Below are positions 43,771 through 51,707 of a stretch of 64,000 bases of DNA, one piece after another (the first letter of the stretch is position 1; each line of letters begins with the position of its first letter). This stretch comes from Candidatus Bathyarchaeota archaeon (GTDB taxonomy: Archaea > Thermoproteota > Bathyarchaeia > Bathyarchaeales > Bathycorpusculaceae). The position numbers and the translations under genes were made by a program. The notes below the pieces were generated by a model. The model did no database searches. It saw nothing but the letters and a program-made list of their open reading frames with translations, and was not told where the DNA came from. Where the stretch lies: assembly GCA_026014485.1 (NCBI GenBank), contig JAOZIE010000008.1, positions 224,716-288,715 of the forward strand, in the 5' to 3' direction.

Positions 43771-44287
43771 TAGCTTACCTTCAAATAATATAAAATATTA
43801 CCTATGTCATACTCTTAAATATTGCCTTTAACACAACAAAAATGAAACATTCGCAAAATAACAAACCAAAAACACTGCAACCAAAAAACAGAACTGAGAA
43901 AAAACCCAACGCAAAAAACATACCCCTCCAAAGCCATTTTCCCCCAAAAACACCCGTTCCCCACCATTTTTGGACCTATGAAAAGCCCAAAATGTAACCA
44001 GAAGCAAAAAAGCAGCTCAAACCAAACCCCGCAGAAAACGAGGGGGCGGGTTTTTTTAGCCGAAAAATCGTCTTAGAGCGTAACAGTGTGTGCGCATCAT
44101 GGGCGTAACGTGGCGTAAAGTTGCGTGAAACTGCCTGTAGCAGCCTAAACTGCTCAATTTGGCGGCTGTGAAGCTGCTTTTTTTGGTGTGGCAACAGCAG
44201 AACATCAACATGGGTTTTCCTGGCTTTTTTGTGCGATATCTTTTATAGTTACTCCACAAATTGCCTCTGTATATCGGGGTTGAAAGC
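43771..44287. other. Gene-free region with two hairpin/T-tract structures
   Basis: About 517 bp without a convincing gene. On the plus strand an AAACCC(C)GC/GCGGGTTT stem (44024-44053) is followed by seven T, and AGCAGC/GCTGCT (about 44142-44178) by another T run; both look like factor-independent terminators although no upstream plus-strand gene needs them. They could mark the end of a small RNA. A TATA box for the Hsp20-like gene lies at 44240-44248. Confidence 0.4.
44240..44248 (+). promoter_or_regulatory. TATA box of the Hsp20-like/L15/SecY run
   Basis: CTTTTATAG about 40 nt before ATG 44288. Confidence 0.45.
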
Positions 44288-44758
44288 ATGAGCGCAAAAT
44301 GGCGAAGAAGCAGAAAAAACCAGAAATGGCTAGACTTTAGCAACATCAAGATTGCTCGCCCAAAAACTGCCCCGAAAAACGCGCGCATGGAAACCCCGAA
44401 AACAACTCGAACAATTCCTCCTCCAAAGTATCGGCTGCCAAAAAAGCTAAACAACGGAAAATACACTGAACCAAAGCCGCTCATCGACATGTTCCAAGAC
44501 CAAACCTGGGTCACCGTAGTTGCCCAAATTGCGGGGTTCAACCAAGAAAACTTCAAAATCGCCATAAAAGATCAAAAACTTACGCTTTCAGCAAAAGCAA
44601 GAGACCGCAAATACTATAAAAGTTTAAATCTGCCGAAGGTAGTCATACCAACGGTCGCACACACAACATTCAAGAATGGCGTGCTTGAAATCAAGCTCAA
44701 AAAAGCCATAAAACCCCAAACAATAAAACAACAAACAAGGTATAGCGATGCCACATAA
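44288..44758 (+). CDS. Hsp20-like (alpha-crystallin fold) protein
   Basis: 156 aa from ATG 44288. A basic, Lys/Arg/Pro-rich N-terminus of about 60 residues precedes an alpha-crystallin-like domain: TWVTVVAQIAGFNQENFKIA, KLTLSAKA, VVIPTVAHTTFKNGVLEIKLKK, the last being the typical strand of small heat-shock proteins. The usual C-terminal IxI motif is not seen. It overlaps the start of the L15 gene by 11 nt, so it is co-translated with ribosomal protein and translocon genes, an unusual place for such a gene and suggestive of a role in protein quality control there. Confidence 0.75.
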   Translation: MSAKWRRSRKNQKWLDFSNIKIARPKTAPKNARMETPKTTRTIPPPKYRLPKKLNNGKYTEPKPLIDMFQDQTWVTVVAQIAGFNQENFKIAIKDQKLTLSAKARDRKYYKSLNLPKVVIPTVAHTTFKNGVLEIKLKKAIKPQTIKQQTRYSDAT

Positions 44759-45179
44759 ACTCAGAAAACACAGAAAAATGCGAGGCTCCCGAACACAGGG
44801 ATACGGAAGGATCGGACAGCACCGAGATGCAGGATCCAAAGGGAACCGTAAAGTCGGAAGGCACAAGCACCTCTGGAGCAAAGTTGTTAATGAAAAAGAA
44901 CACTACTTTGGCAAACACGGTTTCACCTCGCCCAAGGCACTGCACAGCAGAGAGCAAACCATCAATCTCAGGCAACTTGTTGATCTCGCACAAAATCAGA
45001 CAACCATCGACCTGACAGCTATGGGCTACACCAAACTGTTAGGAACAGGTAAAATCGCCAAACCTCTAAACGTAACAGTCCCAGCCTGCTCAAATGCAGC
45101 TCAAGAGAAAATCAAAGCAGCAGGCGGAAAAATCATAACCCAAACAGACGAAGAACAAACAGCGGAACCTGAACAGTAA
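44748..45179 (+). CDS. rpl15: Ribosomal protein uL15
   Basis: 143 aa, archaeal/eukaryotic L15 (L27a) type. The basic start KLRKHRKMRGSRTQGYG and the central segment RKVGRHKHLWSKVV are diagnostic; the C-terminal LTAMGYTKLLGTGKIAKPLNV binds 23S rRNA. An acidic tail (TDEEQTAEPEQ) is added. It precedes secY by 13 nt, as in the conserved spc-type cluster, but L30 and S5 are missing upstream and are replaced by the Hsp20-like gene. Confidence 0.96.
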   Translation: MPHKLRKHRKMRGSRTQGYGRIGQHRDAGSKGNRKVGRHKHLWSKVVNEKEHYFGKHGFTSPKALHSREQTINLRQLVDLAQNQTTIDLTAMGYTKLLGTGKIAKPLNVTVPACSNAAQEKIKAAGGKIITQTDEEQTAEPEQ

Positions 45180-45192
45180 AGGATAGTTCAAA

Positions 45193-46626
45193 ATGGCCGG
45201 TAGATTCCTAAACCTCTTCAAACCTGTTGCGAGAATTCTACCTGAAATCAAGGTTCCTGAAAGAAAAGTCAAATTCAACGAAAAAATCTTCTGGACAGCA
45301 CTTGTCCTTATTGTTTTCCTTGTGATGTCCGAGGTTCCTCTCTACGGAATCAGTGGCGAAATAAGCGACTACTTTGGCGGGCTCCGTGTCATCTTCGCCT
45401 CGAGCCGCGGAACCCTCATGGAACTCGGCATCGGACCCATAGTCACTGCAGGCTTAATTCTTCAGCTCCTCGCAGGGTCTTCGCTTATAAACTGCGACAT
45501 GAGCAAACCCGAAGACCGAGGACTCTTCACCGTCGCAAGCAAAGTCCTCTCCATACTCCTGACCGCCGTGCAAGGCGGTGCATACATCCTCAGCGGCATG
45601 TACGGCACAGACTTGGGCGTAATCGCCGTAGTCATATTCTTCCAGCTTGTAGCCGCAGGCATAGTGGTGATGCTGCTTGACGAACTAGTGCAAAAAGGGT
45701 GGGGACTAGGCAGCGGCATAAGCCTCTTCATCATGGCTGGAGTTGCACAGAACGTTCTCTGGTCCACGTTTAACCCAACCACAGGCTTATTCGTCGGTGG
45801 CATACAGCAACTTCTGGCTACACCGGCAGCTAACCAGACTGCTTTCACTCTTGTCGACTGGACCATTGGAACCCAAGCCGGAAACTACCCGTCGCTGATA
45901 GGGTTCATAGCTACAATAGCCACCTTCCTAATTATCATCTACCTGAACGGCTACCGCATCGAACTGCCCATGTCCTACGCTGGCTACAAAGGCTTCCGCA
46001 GCAAATACCCCATCAAACTCCTCTACGTCAGCAACTTGCCCGTGATATTTGCATCTGCACTGTTTGCTAACGTGTACTTCTTTAGCCAACTCATCTGGAG
46101 CACCAGCAACAAAAGCAACTCCAACTTCTGGCTTAACCTGTTAGGCACATACGGCGTACTTGACCCCTCAGTCAGCAACAACACTGAACCCACAGGCGGA
46201 TTAGCATACTTCGTGACGGCGCCACACAACATCCAAAGCGTAGGCGCAGACCCGCTTAGAGCCCTAGTGTACCTGGGTATACTGGTGGTTTTCTGTGCCT
46301 TGTTCTCGCTGGTTTGGCTTGAAGTCGGCGGTTTGGGACCTGAAAAAGTGGCCAAGCAGTTAATGGACAGTGGCATGCAGATTCCTGGTTACAGACGGTC
46401 AGGAAGACCCATCGAAGCCATCCTGAAAAAGTACATTCCGGTAGTGACGGTCTTGGGCGGCATAATCGTGGCGCTCATCGCGGGCGTTGCAGATTTCTTT
46501 GGTGTCTTCGGTTCAGGCACCGGTATCCTGCTAGCCGTAGGCATAATCTACCAGTACTACGAACTGCTCATGCGTGAGCGCGCAGCAGAAATGTATCCCG
46601 CCTTCCGAAGAATCATCGGTGAATAA
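45193..46626 (+). CDS. secY: Protein translocase subunit SecY
   Basis: 477 aa with about ten membrane helices. Recognisable parts are the N-terminal amphipathic helix (FLNLFKPVARILPEIKVPER), the plug region after TM1 with PLYGISG, the TM7 segment with NLPVIFASAL, and the cytoplasmic loops with GYRIELP and the segment MQIPGYRRSGRPIEAIL. It forms the membrane channel for secreted and membrane proteins with SecE and Sec61beta, which are not in the window. Co-transcribed with L15. Confidence 0.97.
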   Translation: MAGRFLNLFKPVARILPEIKVPERKVKFNEKIFWTALVLIVFLVMSEVPLYGISGEISDYFGGLRVIFASSRGTLMELGIGPIVTAGLILQLLAGSSLINCDMSKPEDRGLFTVASKVLSILLTAVQGGAYILSGMYGTDLGVIAVVIFFQLVAAGIVVMLLDELVQKGWGLGSGISLFIMAGVAQNVLWSTFNPTTGLFVGGIQQLLATPAANQTAFTLVDWTIGTQAGNYPSLIGFIATIATFLIIIYLNGYRIELPMSYAGYKGFRSKYPIKLLYVSNLPVIFASALFANVYFFSQLIWSTSNKSNSNFWLNLLGTYGVLDPSVSNNTEPTGGLAYFVTAPHNIQSVGADPLRALVYLGILVVFCALFSLVWLEVGGLGPEKVAKQLMDSGMQIPGYRRSGRPIEAILKKYIPVVTVLGGIIVALIAGVADFFGVFGSGTGILLAVGIIYQYYELLMRERAAEMYPAFRRIIGE

Positions 46627-46769
46627 CCCAAATAAGCAGACGGCTGAACCAACCAAACATTTTGGGCAGCCTATGCGTTTTCCCCTTTTAGAGAGCTTTG
46701 CATCATTTTTTATGTTACCTTGTGATGGGCGTGAGGGTTAAAGGTACGTTTTAAAGGAGAAGGTTTAAA

Positions 46770-46811
46770 ATGTTCTGTTCAGGTAATTTGTTCAATCACA
46801 AAGGAAGTTAA
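46770..46811 (+). CDS. Possible 13-codon upstream ORF before EMC3 gene
   Basis: ATG 46770 to TAA 46811 encodes MFCSGNLFNHKGS and is preceded by AAAGGAGAAGG, a better ribosome-binding site than the one of the next gene (TTG 46830). It could be a leader ORF or chance; nothing else supports it. The rest of the 203-bp gap after secY shows no gene. Confidence 0.25.
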   Translation: MFCSGNLFNHKGS

Positions 46812-46829
46812 CTACAGGAGCCAGTTGAT

Positions 46830-47660
46830 TTGAAAAACAAAATGTTAATCCTTGCCGTTTTCATTTTGGTGAGCGGCGCATTTCTCTGTCTGCCTTTTGT
46901 CTCGGCTCAGACGCAGCCAACTGGCACAGCTATTACTGCAGTTGACCCTTTGTCGGGACCCGCTGGTAAGGATTTCAACGTAACCGTTTCTGGTACCCTA
47001 AGCACCCCCGACGGTTCCTTTGTGGTGTATTTCAGTAATTCACAGGCAAACTACTCTCAATTTGAGGGTAATGCGACTGGTTACAGTGTGACTGCGAATT
47101 TTGAGGTGCCTGCGCTTCAGGCTGGTAACTATTCTATAATCTTGAAGGACGTTGCTACTGGCGCTGAAGCTGTTTATGGCGGTTCTCTTTACAGTTACCA
47201 TCTGGCTGCAGAAGGCATAGCGGTCATTCCTATGGCTACACTGCTGATAATGGGGATTGCCCTTGCCATCTCGTTTGGTAACATGGTCCTTAACCGTTTG
47301 CTGATTACCCGCATGATTGGCTGGCATGAATACCGCTCCATGCAGAAGGAGATTTCCGAGTTTAATTCCCAGCGTATGGCTGCTATGCGTGCAAAGAACG
47401 ACAAAGCACTTGAGAAGCTGAAGAAGAAGGAATCTCAGATTCAGGCTATGCAGACAAAAATGTTTAAGCCACAGCTGCTCCTTTTGCCCATGACAGCGAT
47501 TTACTTTGTTATTTGGCCCATTTTGTATGGTTTCTTCACTCAGCCCGCTGCGTATCTTCCTGGTTTGGGTGTTCTGCCCTTCTTGTACTGGTACATGATT
47601 TGCTCGTTCTTCTTTGGAACGATTGCTTCCCGCATAATCGGTGTGACGCCTATTCAGTAG
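46830..47660 (+). CDS. EMC3/TMCO1-family (DUF106) insertase with exported N-terminal domain
   Basis: 276 aa from TTG 46830 with CAGGAG before it. Residues 1-27 are a signal peptide (VSAQTQ), then an Ig-like domain of about 85 residues (VDPLSGPAGKDFNVTVSG, ending YSIILKDVATGAEAVYGG). From about 125 the Oxa1-superfamily part follows: a TM helix, cytoplasmic coiled coil (MQKEISEFNSQRMAAMRAKND, then LEKLKKKESQIQAMQ), and two TM helices. Archaeal EMC3-like proteins insert membrane proteins next to SecY. The exported domain is an addition to the usual archaeal protein of about 180 residues. Confidence 0.88.
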   Translation: MKNKMLILAVFILVSGAFLCLPFVSAQTQPTGTAITAVDPLSGPAGKDFNVTVSGTLSTPDGSFVVYFSNSQANYSQFEGNATGYSVTANFEVPALQAGNYSIILKDVATGAEAVYGGSLYSYHLAAEGIAVIPMATLLIMGIALAISFGNMVLNRLLITRMIGWHEYRSMQKEISEFNSQRMAAMRAKNDKALEKLKKKESQIQAMQTKMFKPQLLLLPMTAIYFVIWPILYGFFTQPAAYLPGLGVLPFLYWYMICSFFFGTIASRIIGVTPIQ

Positions 47661-47682
47661 TGTGTGAGGGGCGAAGGGGCTG

Positions 47683-48315
47683 ATGAATGGGGAAAAGTCA
47701 ACTCGGTGTGAAACGGAAAGAATCGTTATTTGCATTTCGGGGATGGCTGGAACTGGCAAGAGCACGTTGGCAAAGAAGCTTGCGCAGAAGTACGGTTTGA
47801 AGTATTATTCTGGTGGTGATGCCCTGCGAGCGGTGGCTGCTGAGAAAGGCTACGATTCCTTCAACAATGGTTGGTGGGAAAGCGGTGAAGGGCTAAAGTT
47901 TTTGGAGCAGCGGAAAGCGGACACGAGTTTTGACAAGGCAGTTGACGAGAAACTGTTAGAGTATGCTGCCAAGGGAAATGTGCTTTTGGACAGTTGGACG
48001 ATGCCTTGGCTGTTTTCTGGTGGCTTCAAAATTTGGCTTGCAGCTTCCGTGGCAAAGCAAGCAGAACGGATAGCCAACAGAGACCACATGACGGTTGAGG
48101 AGGCTTTTTCGGCTCTTGAAGCAAAAGAAGCCCGAACTAAAGCCATCTACAAGCAGCTATACGGTTTTGCGTTGAGCGAAGACTTTTCGCCGTTCGACTT
48201 CATTTTAGACACCGATAACTTGAGTGCAGACGAAGTTTTCACTGTCCTATGCAGGGTTATCGACAATGTGGTCATCGCCAAAGGCGAATCTGGCAAAACA
48301 GCTCCCTGCCCGTAA
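47683..48315 (+). CDS. cmk: Cytidylate kinase
   Basis: 210 aa. P-loop GMAGTGKST (20-28), then GGDALRAVAAEKG, the NMP-binding part with VLLDSWTMPWLF, the LID RIANRD, and DFILDTDNLSADEV near the end, all typical of the archaeal CMP kinase family. It phosphorylates CMP/dCMP. Placed after the EMC3 gene by 22 nt, as in many archaea (L15-secY-adk-EMC3-cmk); adk is absent here. The N-terminus has about ten extra residues before the P-loop strand. Confidence 0.93.
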   Translation: MNGEKSTRCETERIVICISGMAGTGKSTLAKKLAQKYGLKYYSGGDALRAVAAEKGYDSFNNGWWESGEGLKFLEQRKADTSFDKAVDEKLLEYAAKGNVLLDSWTMPWLFSGGFKIWLAASVAKQAERIANRDHMTVEEAFSALEAKEARTKAIYKQLYGFALSEDFSPFDFILDTDNLSADEVFTVLCRVIDNVVIAKGESGKTAPCP

Positions 48316-48372
48316 CCTTTCCTCACAGAAGACCTTACTCTCTGCGGTTTTTCAACATGTTAATGACTCGGA

Positions 48373-48415
48373 AAAACGCCAATAGTGACCTACCCCTCTA
48401 TAGGTTTTTGTATCG
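48373..48415 (+). repeat. Dispersed intergenic element, copy 3
   Basis: AAAACGCCAATAGTGACC, then TACCCCTCTATAGG and TTTTTGTATCG; differs from copy 1 in only a handful of positions and shares its flank GAATCAATATTTG with copy 2. Sits in the 217-bp gap between cmk and the DUF3795 gene. Confidence 0.8.
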
Positions 48416-48532
48416 AATCAATATTTGGCGGCAAATAGGTTTGTGTTTGGGGTCTGCGGTGTTTTGGTGCCGGAAAACGCGGGTGGGTGTTTGATGCGTA
48501 AGGCTATTAGGTGTCTTGTGCCATTGGTTGGT

Positions 48533-49006
48533 ATGGCTAATCCGCTTTCTGCTGACTTGGTTGCGCCGTGTGGCATGAACTGCGGAATCTGCAAAGCTTA
48601 CCTTGCGTACTCGCGGGGTGTGCCCTACAAGAAGGGCGAAGTGTCCCACTGCAATGGCTGCTTGGTGCGCAACAAAAACTGCGCGTTCATCAAAAAAGGA
48701 TGCGAAAAAATCCGAAAACGGCAGTTCCGCTTCTGCTATGAATGCCCCGACATGCCCTGCAAAGAACTCGCCAAAATAGACCAATACTACATTGCACGCT
48801 TCGGCATGAGCATGGTTGAAAACCAAAAAACAATCAGAGAAAAAGGCATGGACGAATTTCTCAGGCAGCAAGCCGAGCGGTATCGGTGTCCAAGCTGCGG
48901 CGACCTAATCTCAGTTCACGACGGAAAATGCTACACCTGCGGCTACCAAACAGAAAAACCAAAAGGCACCAACCCAAAGCAGCGGTGGATACCCAACAGA
49001 AAATGA
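48533..49006 (+). CDS. DUF3795 zinc-binding protein
   Basis: 157 aa from ATG 48533; in-frame starts at 48494 and 48425 would add residues without family character. DUF3795 signature: APCGMNCGICKAYLAY, HCNGCLVRNKNCAFIKKGC, FCYECPDMPCKEL, then a C-terminal zinc ribbon (CPSCGDLISVHDGKCYTCGYQ). Fourteen cysteines suggest two or three metal sites. The family is common in anaerobic archaea and bacteria, of unknown function. Confidence 0.85.
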   Translation: MANPLSADLVAPCGMNCGICKAYLAYSRGVPYKKGEVSHCNGCLVRNKNCAFIKKGCEKIRKRQFRFCYECPDMPCKELAKIDQYYIARFGMSMVENQKTIREKGMDEFLRQQAERYRCPSCGDLISVHDGKCYTCGYQTEKPKGTNPKQRWIPNRK

Positions 49007-49071
49007 ACCAACAAAAACGGTTCTTTTGGCTTTTGCATATTGTATGGTGCATAACTGCCCTCAGTTATGGT

Positions 49072-49572
49072 TTAGTTTTTGTGTTCGGTTAGGAAGTTTT
49101 GTATGTCTTTGATGAATTTTAGGGTGCCGTTTTCGATTTGGTTTGTTAGGGCGTGGGGGTTGCTGAAGTCTGGTTTGTCTACTAATATGGAGTCGGTGAT
49201 GGTGTCGCCTTCTTTTGGGTTTGGTGCAAGGTGGTGTTTGTTCCAGCCGTTTTCTTTGAGTAGCTTCCAGTATTTTGCTTGGGTGTCTTTGTTGTATCCT
49301 GCTAGTAAGACTTGGACTGTGAATGTGTCGTGGATGAACAGTATGGCGATTTTTAGGTTTTGCCGTTTTAGCGCTTTCGGAAAGAAATAGAAATATGTGT
49401 AGTCCATTTGCCCAAAGTGGACGTTGCCTGACAAGAAATAATCCGGATACTTCTTTTTCAGGTAAACCCTCAAGTCACCAAAGTACTCCATCAACCCTTG
49501 ATATGCTGCTCTAACGGTGCCCTTTGCCAGTTGCTTTCTGTACTCGCCTAAGTGTTCATGAAACGGCTCCAT
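49072..49572 (-). CDS. DUF7000 family protein
   Basis: 166 aa from ATG 49572 (ATG 49584 adds four residues). Mixed alpha/beta, with AYQGLMEYFGDLRVYLKKKY, VHFGQMDYTYFYFFP, FTVQVLLAGYNKDTQAKYW and a terminal helix. From memory this is the DUF7000 family of bacteria and archaea, whose function is unknown. No signal or TM segment. Convergent with DUF3795. Confidence 0.7.
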   Translation of the reverse strand: MEPFHEHLGEYRKQLAKGTVRAAYQGLMEYFGDLRVYLKKKYPDYFLSGNVHFGQMDYTYFYFFPKALKRQNLKIAILFIHDTFTVQVLLAGYNKDTQAKYWKLLKENGWNKHHLAPNPKEGDTITDSILVDKPDFSNPHALTNQIENGTLKFIKDIQNFLTEHKN

Positions 49573-49817
49573 CACATTTCCCATCCAGCCCGCCTCGCCT
49601 TCTTTTGCGGGACGGCAGTGTCCTTTATGGGTTGGCGGTGACTAATAAGCCTTTAACGCCGTGAACATCCCCGAAAAGGCAATTTATGCAAACCCAAACT
49701 CTGCAAGGGGGCGCCCTTCCCCGAAAAAGCGTTCAGTTGGCTAATTGGCGCGCGGTTTAGAAAACAAATGATACACAGATATATGGCGTAGGTGAATATG
49801 TTGTGGGGAAATTTCAG

Positions 49818-50570
49818 ATGAAAGTGGGACTTTTCGGATTTGGCAGGGCAGGAAAAGCCGTTGCAACCGTATTACTGCAAACTGAGGAAGCGCATCTTTG
49901 CTGGGTTATCAGAAAATCTAACGTTCTGAAGCATCGGTCCGTTCCTGAGTTTCTCGGCATTAAACGTGGGGAACAAGGCTTAATTTTCCCCAAGGATGAA
50001 TGGACCCCCCAACAACTTTTCGATAAACACCCCGTAGATGTTGTTATAGACTTTTCTTCTACACAGGCCATATTGGCTTACGGTGAGGAAGCAGCCAAAC
50101 GAGACATAGCCATAGTAACTGCGATATCCGCGTACCCTCCCGAAACGGTTGCTTTTCTAAAAAGCTTATCCCGAAAAACAAGAGTCCTCTGGTCGCCTAA
50201 CATAACCATAGGCATCAACTTCTTGATGTTAACCGCTAAAATCCTCAAAACCATCGCTCCCTACACCGACATCGAGATAATTGAAGAACATTTCAAAAAC
50301 AAAAAAGACGTTTCCGGCACCGCCAGAAAAATTTCGGAGGTGCTGTGCTTGCGAGACATAGACATCAAATCCATCAGGGCAGGTGGCATCGTGGGTCGTC
50401 ACGAAATAATCTTCGGTTTCCCCTACCAAACAGTACGCTTAACTCACGAATCAATAACTCGAGAGGCATTTGGCAACGGCGCACTATTTGCCGCCAAAAA
50501 CATAGTTGATAAAGAAAAAGGCTTCTACTCCATGGAAGACATCCTAATACCCTACTTCAACCTAAAATAA
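49818..50570 (+). CDS. Diverged DapB-like reductase
   Basis: About 250 aa from ATG 49818. Rossmann motif GLFGFGRAGKAV, VIDFSS and the C-terminal reductase domain are those of dihydrodipicolinate reductase. The catalytic motif, which is EIHHTAKKDAPSGTA in the operonic DapB (19304), reads EEHFKNKKDVSGTA here: the second His is Phe and the Pro is lost. The hydride-transfer Lys and the SGTA loop are kept. It stands alone, far from the lysine operon. It may reduce another substrate or have a regulatory role; it is not needed for lysine synthesis. Confidence 0.8.
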   Translation: MKVGLFGFGRAGKAVATVLLQTEEAHLCWVIRKSNVLKHRSVPEFLGIKRGEQGLIFPKDEWTPQQLFDKHPVDVVIDFSSTQAILAYGEEAAKRDIAIVTAISAYPPETVAFLKSLSRKTRVLWSPNITIGINFLMLTAKILKTIAPYTDIEIIEEHFKNKKDVSGTARKISEVLCLRDIDIKSIRAGGIVGRHEIIFGFPYQTVRLTHESITREAFGNGALFAAKNIVDKEKGFYSMEDILIPYFNLK

Positions 50571-50667
50571 CCGCACACGCCCGTCCCGCTAAGCGACCGC
50601 GCGGTTGCTGCTTTGCTTTTTTGTCAAGCTGCCGTGGAGCTTATTTCTTGGCGTGCACAAAACTGCG

Positions 50668-50859
50668 TTAGTTGGCGGTTTTTTCGACAATTAGCAGGTA
50701 GTCTACTCTTGATGTGATTCCATAGATTTGTGCGAGGGTCAGTTTCTTTATTTTTGGTATGATGGAAACAACTTCGCCCTCTAAACTGTTCAAAAAATTC
50801 TCTAACTCATACAGGGCATTATCGCCGTTAATTTTAAAGACATGCACCTTATAACGCAT
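50668..50859 (-). CDS. Small conserved-looking hypothetical protein
   Basis: 63 aa. Strand-helix-strand-strand pattern: MRYKVHVFKI, ALYELENFLNSLEGEVVSIIPKI and VDYLLIVEKTAN, which suggests a small ferredoxin-like or ACT-like fold. No cysteines, no TM segment. Coding bias and the clean strand pattern support it as real; the function is unknown. Confidence 0.55.
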   Translation of the reverse strand: MRYKVHVFKINGDNALYELENFLNSLEGEVVSIIPKIKKLTLAQIYGITSRVDYLLIVEKTAN

Positions 50860-51001
50860 TATAGTTTTCTCCGAACTAGACTATACCCGCTTCATGTAAT
50901 ATAATTTACGAGTACCTGCAAACCGACAAAGGATTGTGGATGTTTTGCTCATTTAGGCTGTCGGCTGTTTATTTATCCGTAAGGAATAAAAGATTTTTAG
51001 G

Positions 51002-51214
51002 GTGTTTAAGGGGCGGTGGAAAAGTTTGGATTCGGCTAGGGCTGTGGTAATCGTGGGCTGCTGGTTTGCACTGGCGATAATCGCTTCGGTCTACATGATA
51101 ACGTTCGCGAACATAATAGGCGACATACTCTTTGGCGTTTTAGTCCCGATTGGGCTCCTAGTTCTCGTGGGCATGATAGTCACCTTCGTTATGTCAGAAA
51201 AACCAGAAAAATAG
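51002..51214 (+). CDS. Small two-TM membrane protein
   Basis: 70 aa from GTG 51002. A basic start (MFKGRWKSLDSARAV) precedes two hydrophobic helices (about 16-37 and 40-63) and a charged end (SEKPEK). No family recognised. No clear ribosome-binding site; the start is tentative. Confidence 0.5.
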   Translation: MFKGRWKSLDSARAVVIVGCWFALAIIASVYMITFANIIGDILFGVLVPIGLLVLVGMIVTFVMSEKPEK

Positions 51215-51247
51215 TGCCTGCCCTTTTTTCGATGCCCGCATGTTGCG

Positions 51248-51457
51248 TTAGTCTTTTACGGCTTTCTTGGTTTTTTCGACGCCTTTTTTGCCTAGTTCTA
51301 CGCCTTCTTCGCCGACCTTCTTTCCGACCGCCACACCCTTCTTTCCCGCAACCTTACCGACCTCCACACCTTTCTCTCCAACCTTCTTGCCCGCCTCCGC
51401 AGTCTTCTTAGCCGCTTCCTCAGTCTTATCCTTCAACTTCTTAAACACAAAAACCAC
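51248..51457 (-). CDS. Lys/Gly/Val repeat protein, LEA/apolipoprotein-like
   Basis: 69 aa. After MVFVFKKLKDKTEEAAKKTAE the protein is a run of near-repeats of about 7-11 residues built on KKVGEKGVEVGK, KKGVAVGKKVGE and EGVELGKKGV. Lys and Glu alternate with Val and Gly so that an amphipathic helix forms. Such proteins resemble late-embryogenesis-abundant or membrane-surface proteins connected with desiccation or stress; the parallel is structural only. A leaderless gene may start at 51457; the next 250 bp (to 51707) show nothing else. Confidence 0.6.
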   Translation of the reverse strand: MVFVFKKLKDKTEEAAKKTAEAGKKVGEKGVEVGKVAGKKGVAVGKKVGEEGVELGKKGVEKTKKAVKD

Positions 51458-51707
51458 CTCAAAACAAAACTAGAATTAACCACATATATAAAAATGAACA
51501 ATGGGCGCGTTTGGAATCGGCTGGAACGTACGAGGCAGAAGCGCAAGCGACGCCGAGCGATTTAATGTAGGTTGCGTGTTTTTACAGGGTCGTTTGTAGA
51601 TGAAAAAGCAAAATTCTGCCATAACCCTGTTAATATGTTAATTTGGAATTAGTTCGCAAAAAGCTTATTTCGCGAAAAGAATATTTGTTATATGAGAGTC
51701 AGGTTAC

